Source: an uncultured Clostridium sp. (GTDB lineage: Bacteria; Bacillota; Clostridia; Lachnospirales; Lachnospiraceae). From it: a stretch of 64,000 bases of DNA. Made by a program: the position numbers and the translations under genes. The stretch is from contig CAKSBP010000001.1 of the NCBI GenBank assembly GCA_934438135.1, positions 186,001 to 250,000 of the forward strand. The letters run 5' to 3'. The notes beneath the pieces were generated by a model, which did no database searches, was not told the origin of the DNA, and worked only from the letters and a program-made list of their open reading frames with translations. Shown here in pieces: positions 61,971 to 64,000 of this stretch. Each line of letters opens with the position of its first letter. The stretch's first letter is position 1.

Positions 61971-64000
61971 TTCTATTACCTCTTTCAAGAATTTCTACAG
62001 TTCCTAATGAACCATCCACTCGAATCCGGTCTCCCGTATGAATTCGTTCTGATACATTTGAAACAGAAACAACCGACGGAATCCCCATTTCCCTTGATAC
62101 AATGGCTGCATGTGATAAAAGGCTTCCACACTCTACAACAACTGCGCTTGCCTGATTAAACAGCATAATCCACCCAGGATCTGTATGATTGGCAACAAGG
62201 ATTTCTCCATCTTTCATAACTGCATTCCTACAATCAAAAATAACTCTTGCCTTTCCTTCTACAATCCCAGGACTACAGGATATTCCCTTCATTAGCTCTG
62301 CTTCTCTTTGTTCTACACAGCTGCGGTCCTGTTTCTTTGCTTTTAATGCATTTCCGAATTTTCCATATATAGTAAATCTAGGTTCCTCTATCTTATTTCG
62401 ATAGTTTTTATACTCCTCCTTTCTGGATGCCACTATCTTTTTCAAATCATAAACTGCACTTGTTCCATCAATAAAACCAAGAATCGTTTCCATATCCAGA
62501 TAATAAATATCCTTTGCATCGTCTAAATCCTGTGTACTAGCCAAGCGCATTCCCATTTGATTGATAAGATTCCTAACATACCCAAACATTCTGGTTCTCT
62601 CAAATCTCATGTTTTCTCTATTCTTAACAAACCGACTGGCATTTTTATACACACAATAAAAAATCAATCTTCTAAGCGGATAGCCCTTTAGTTTTTTTCT
62701 TGCTTTTTTTCTTGCAGCCTCTCCGATTTCATCCGATAAATTATCTGCTGCACATTTTCTATGTCGAGCAGTCTCGCCAATTGTCCGATAAAGCAATAAT
62801 GGATTATCTCTGACCGAGTCCGATTCTAACTTTAATTCATCCAGACACCGATCCCCAAACAGCTTCAGATATTGCCTTACCATACTATAAAGTTTTTTTC
62901 TCTTGTGCAGGGCATATTCGATTTCTCCGATAGTACCTGTCAGAAAAGTCTGAACCATCTCTGTATCATCTGCCGTAATCCTCCCCATTTCACCAATCAT
63001 GTGTGCGGGTTTTGCACTGATGATTCCACCTTGTCCACAAAGCAAATCATTATGTATTCCGTCTTCCTTAATCCATTTCTCACAGATTTTTTTCAGCATC
63101 CCATGAAATATCATAGTAAGAAAGTCGTTTACAAGAGGTGCTTTCCATTGCTCTACAACAAAAAATCTGATTTTATAAAATCGTTCATACAGCTCATTCA
63201 TTGTTAAATATTCCATATTCCTATGTGATACTGCCTTGTCGTTCATTTTATAAAATTTCTTCATGTTTTTTTCTAAGGTAAAATACTGTCCATAGAAACA
63301 CAGACATGTTTTTATAAAACAAACCCGTTCCCATATCTTTTCAAAACCAGATGCCCCTTCCTCCTCTGAAATAGTAAATTCTTCTGGAAGTTTCTCTTTT
63401 ACGCCCATCATCTGTTCCATAAACTCCTTATTAAACTTATATCCCGGAAGAATTGATATCATCTTATACCAAGAACGAAGATTATAATATACTCGTCCAT
63501 TTCTTATAGCGATCATATTTTTAAATACTCTGAAATTCTTTTTAAGTATTTTATCTGACACACCAAATGTTTTACATAACTCTCTATATACGCCCTCATA
63601 TGCATAGCTGATAAAAGAAAATGTCAGCGGCAGTGTCACTCCATTATAACTTTCTGCAATGTTACTATTGTCAAATATACTGCATCGCTCCTTTATCGGA
63701 ACCACTTTTCCAAGAGAAGTAATCGGTCTGCTTTGAAGAAGATATAATTTTCCTTTTTCAAACGCCCACTCAATATCCTGATATTGCGAAAAAATACGGC
63801 TTGTCTTTCGTGCCAGTCTGGCAACTTTTAAGATCTGCTGTTCCGTAAGAACAGGAAGATTCTTTTTCTTGTCCTGTACTTTTCTTGTTACCACATGGCT
63901 TTGACTTACTACATGACATACATTTTTAGAAGCGATTTTCTTATCCGTTATTTTTTTTCCCTTTTCCACATAATAGGTATCTGCATTGGCTTCTCCATCA
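61960..64000 (-). CDS. RPH/PEP synthase-like phosphotransferase (5' end beyond right edge)
   Basis: The frame stays open to base 64000, so the N-terminus is missing. The visible start (DGEANADTYYVEKGK, then IEWAFEKGKLYLLQSRPI) is the end of a PPDK-type ATP-grasp domain. About 450 residues of a largely basic middle domain follow. The C-terminus is a swivelling phosphohistidine domain (SPGIVEGKARVIF, GSLLSHAAIVSREMGIPSVV, with the phospho-His in LLSHAA). ATP-grasp, middle, His domain is the order of rifampin phosphotransferase, not of PEP synthase, which ends in a PEP barrel. It should phosphorylate a hydroxyl of a small molecule or lipid. Confidence 0.85.
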   Translation of the reverse strand, partial: DGEANADTYYVEKGKKITDKKIASKNVCHVVSQSHVVTRKVQDKKKNLPVLTEQQILKVARLARKTSRIFSQYQDIEWAFEKGKLYLLQSRPITSLGKVVPIKERCSIFDNSNIAESYNGVTLPLTFSFISYAYEGVYRELCKTFGVSDKILKKNFRVFKNMIAIRNGRVYYNLRSWYKMISILPGYKFNKEFMEQMMGVKEKLPEEFTISEEEGASGFEKIWERVCFIKTCLCFYGQYFTLEKNMKKFYKMNDKAVSHRNMEYLTMNELYERFYKIRFFVVEQWKAPLVNDFLTMIFHGMLKKICEKWIKEDGIHNDLLCGQGGIISAKPAHMIGEMGRITADDTEMVQTFLTGTIGEIEYALHKRKKLYSMVRQYLKLFGDRCLDELKLESDSVRDNPLLLYRTIGETARHRKCAADNLSDEIGEAARKKARKKLKGYPLRRLIFYCVYKNASRFVKNRENMRFERTRMFGYVRNLINQMGMRLASTQDLDDAKDIYYLDMETILGFIDGTSAVYDLKKIVASRKEEYKNYRNKIEEPRFTIYGKFGNALKAKKQDRSCVEQREAELMKGISCSPGIVEGKARVIFDCRNAVMKDGEILVANHTDPGWIMLFNQASAVVVECGSLLSHAAIVSREMGIPSVVSVSNVSERIHTGDRIRVDGSLGTVEILERGNRNEE

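Noticed and set aside
1..64000. CRISPR arrays, insertion sequences, tRNA and rRNA genes
   Set aside because: I scanned for regular direct repeats, transposase motifs and tRNA-like cloverleaf ends and saw none; a tool-based scan could still find a degenerate one.

Overview
The window looks like a low-GC, anaerobic Gram-positive chromosome, most likely a gut Lachnospiraceae-type Clostridium relative. The base composition, strong AGGAGG ribosome sites, the Rel-HemZ-HD-GYP-HisS-AspS gene order, an ECF transporter S component, a preQ1 riboswitch with queuosine salvage genes and lipoprotein-based iron uptake all fit. I cannot name the species. No tRNA, rRNA, insertion sequence or CRISPR array was seen.

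1-22236 (all minus strand): a hybrid NRPS/trans-AT polyketide cluster that runs off the left edge. Read in the direction of transcription it holds an AfsA-like hotdog protein, an extended SDR, a degenerate IspH-like protein and a type II thioesterase. Next come a 2035-residue FAAL-ACP-Cy-A(Cys)-Ox-PCP loading and thiazole module and a KS-(decayed AT)-ACP module, then an AgrA/AgrC-like LytTR/GHKL pair. After a strong terminator and a new promoter come an AT-enoylreductase (PksE type) and an HMG-CoA-synthase beta-branching cassette (AcpK, PksF, PksG and PksH types). The last gene starts with another KS and leaves the window. Inferred chemistry: a fatty acid is activated by the FAAL, joined to cysteine, cyclised and oxidised to a thiazole, then extended by polyketide modules fed in trans, with a beta-alkyl branch.

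22237-25867: a 533-base divergent spacer, two small hypothetical genes, and a preQ1-I riboswitch/terminator controlling a radical SAM protein (QueL-like) and a YhhQ queuosine-precursor transporter.

25872-34408: a seven-gene housekeeping operon (rel, MBL hydrolase, hemZ, HD-GYP, hisS, aspS, DUF1294) with a near-consensus promoter and a terminal hairpin. 34441-45066: DUF1015, a GH31 glucosidase, a CadC/HMA/CadA metal efflux operon with its operator, a DMP19-like protein, a papain-like NlpC/P60-type protein, a class V aminotransferase with an ECF S component, and a DUF4300 lipoprotein.

45231-49016: a giant three-repeat multicopper-oxidase-like protein. 49081-55246: a siderophore-type ABC importer with an MFS protein, and a divergent AraC regulator.

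55408-64000 (minus, running off the right edge): a tightly overlapping operon. It encodes an RPH-like phosphotransferase, a BtaA/DUF3419 aminocarboxypropyl transferase, a dolichol/phytol-kinase-like membrane enzyme, a GNAT, a PP-loop amidotransferase-like protein, a UbiA-like membrane protein and an AMP-forming ligase. This looks like an uncharacterised lipid or small-molecule pathway and is, with the PKS cluster, the most interesting content.
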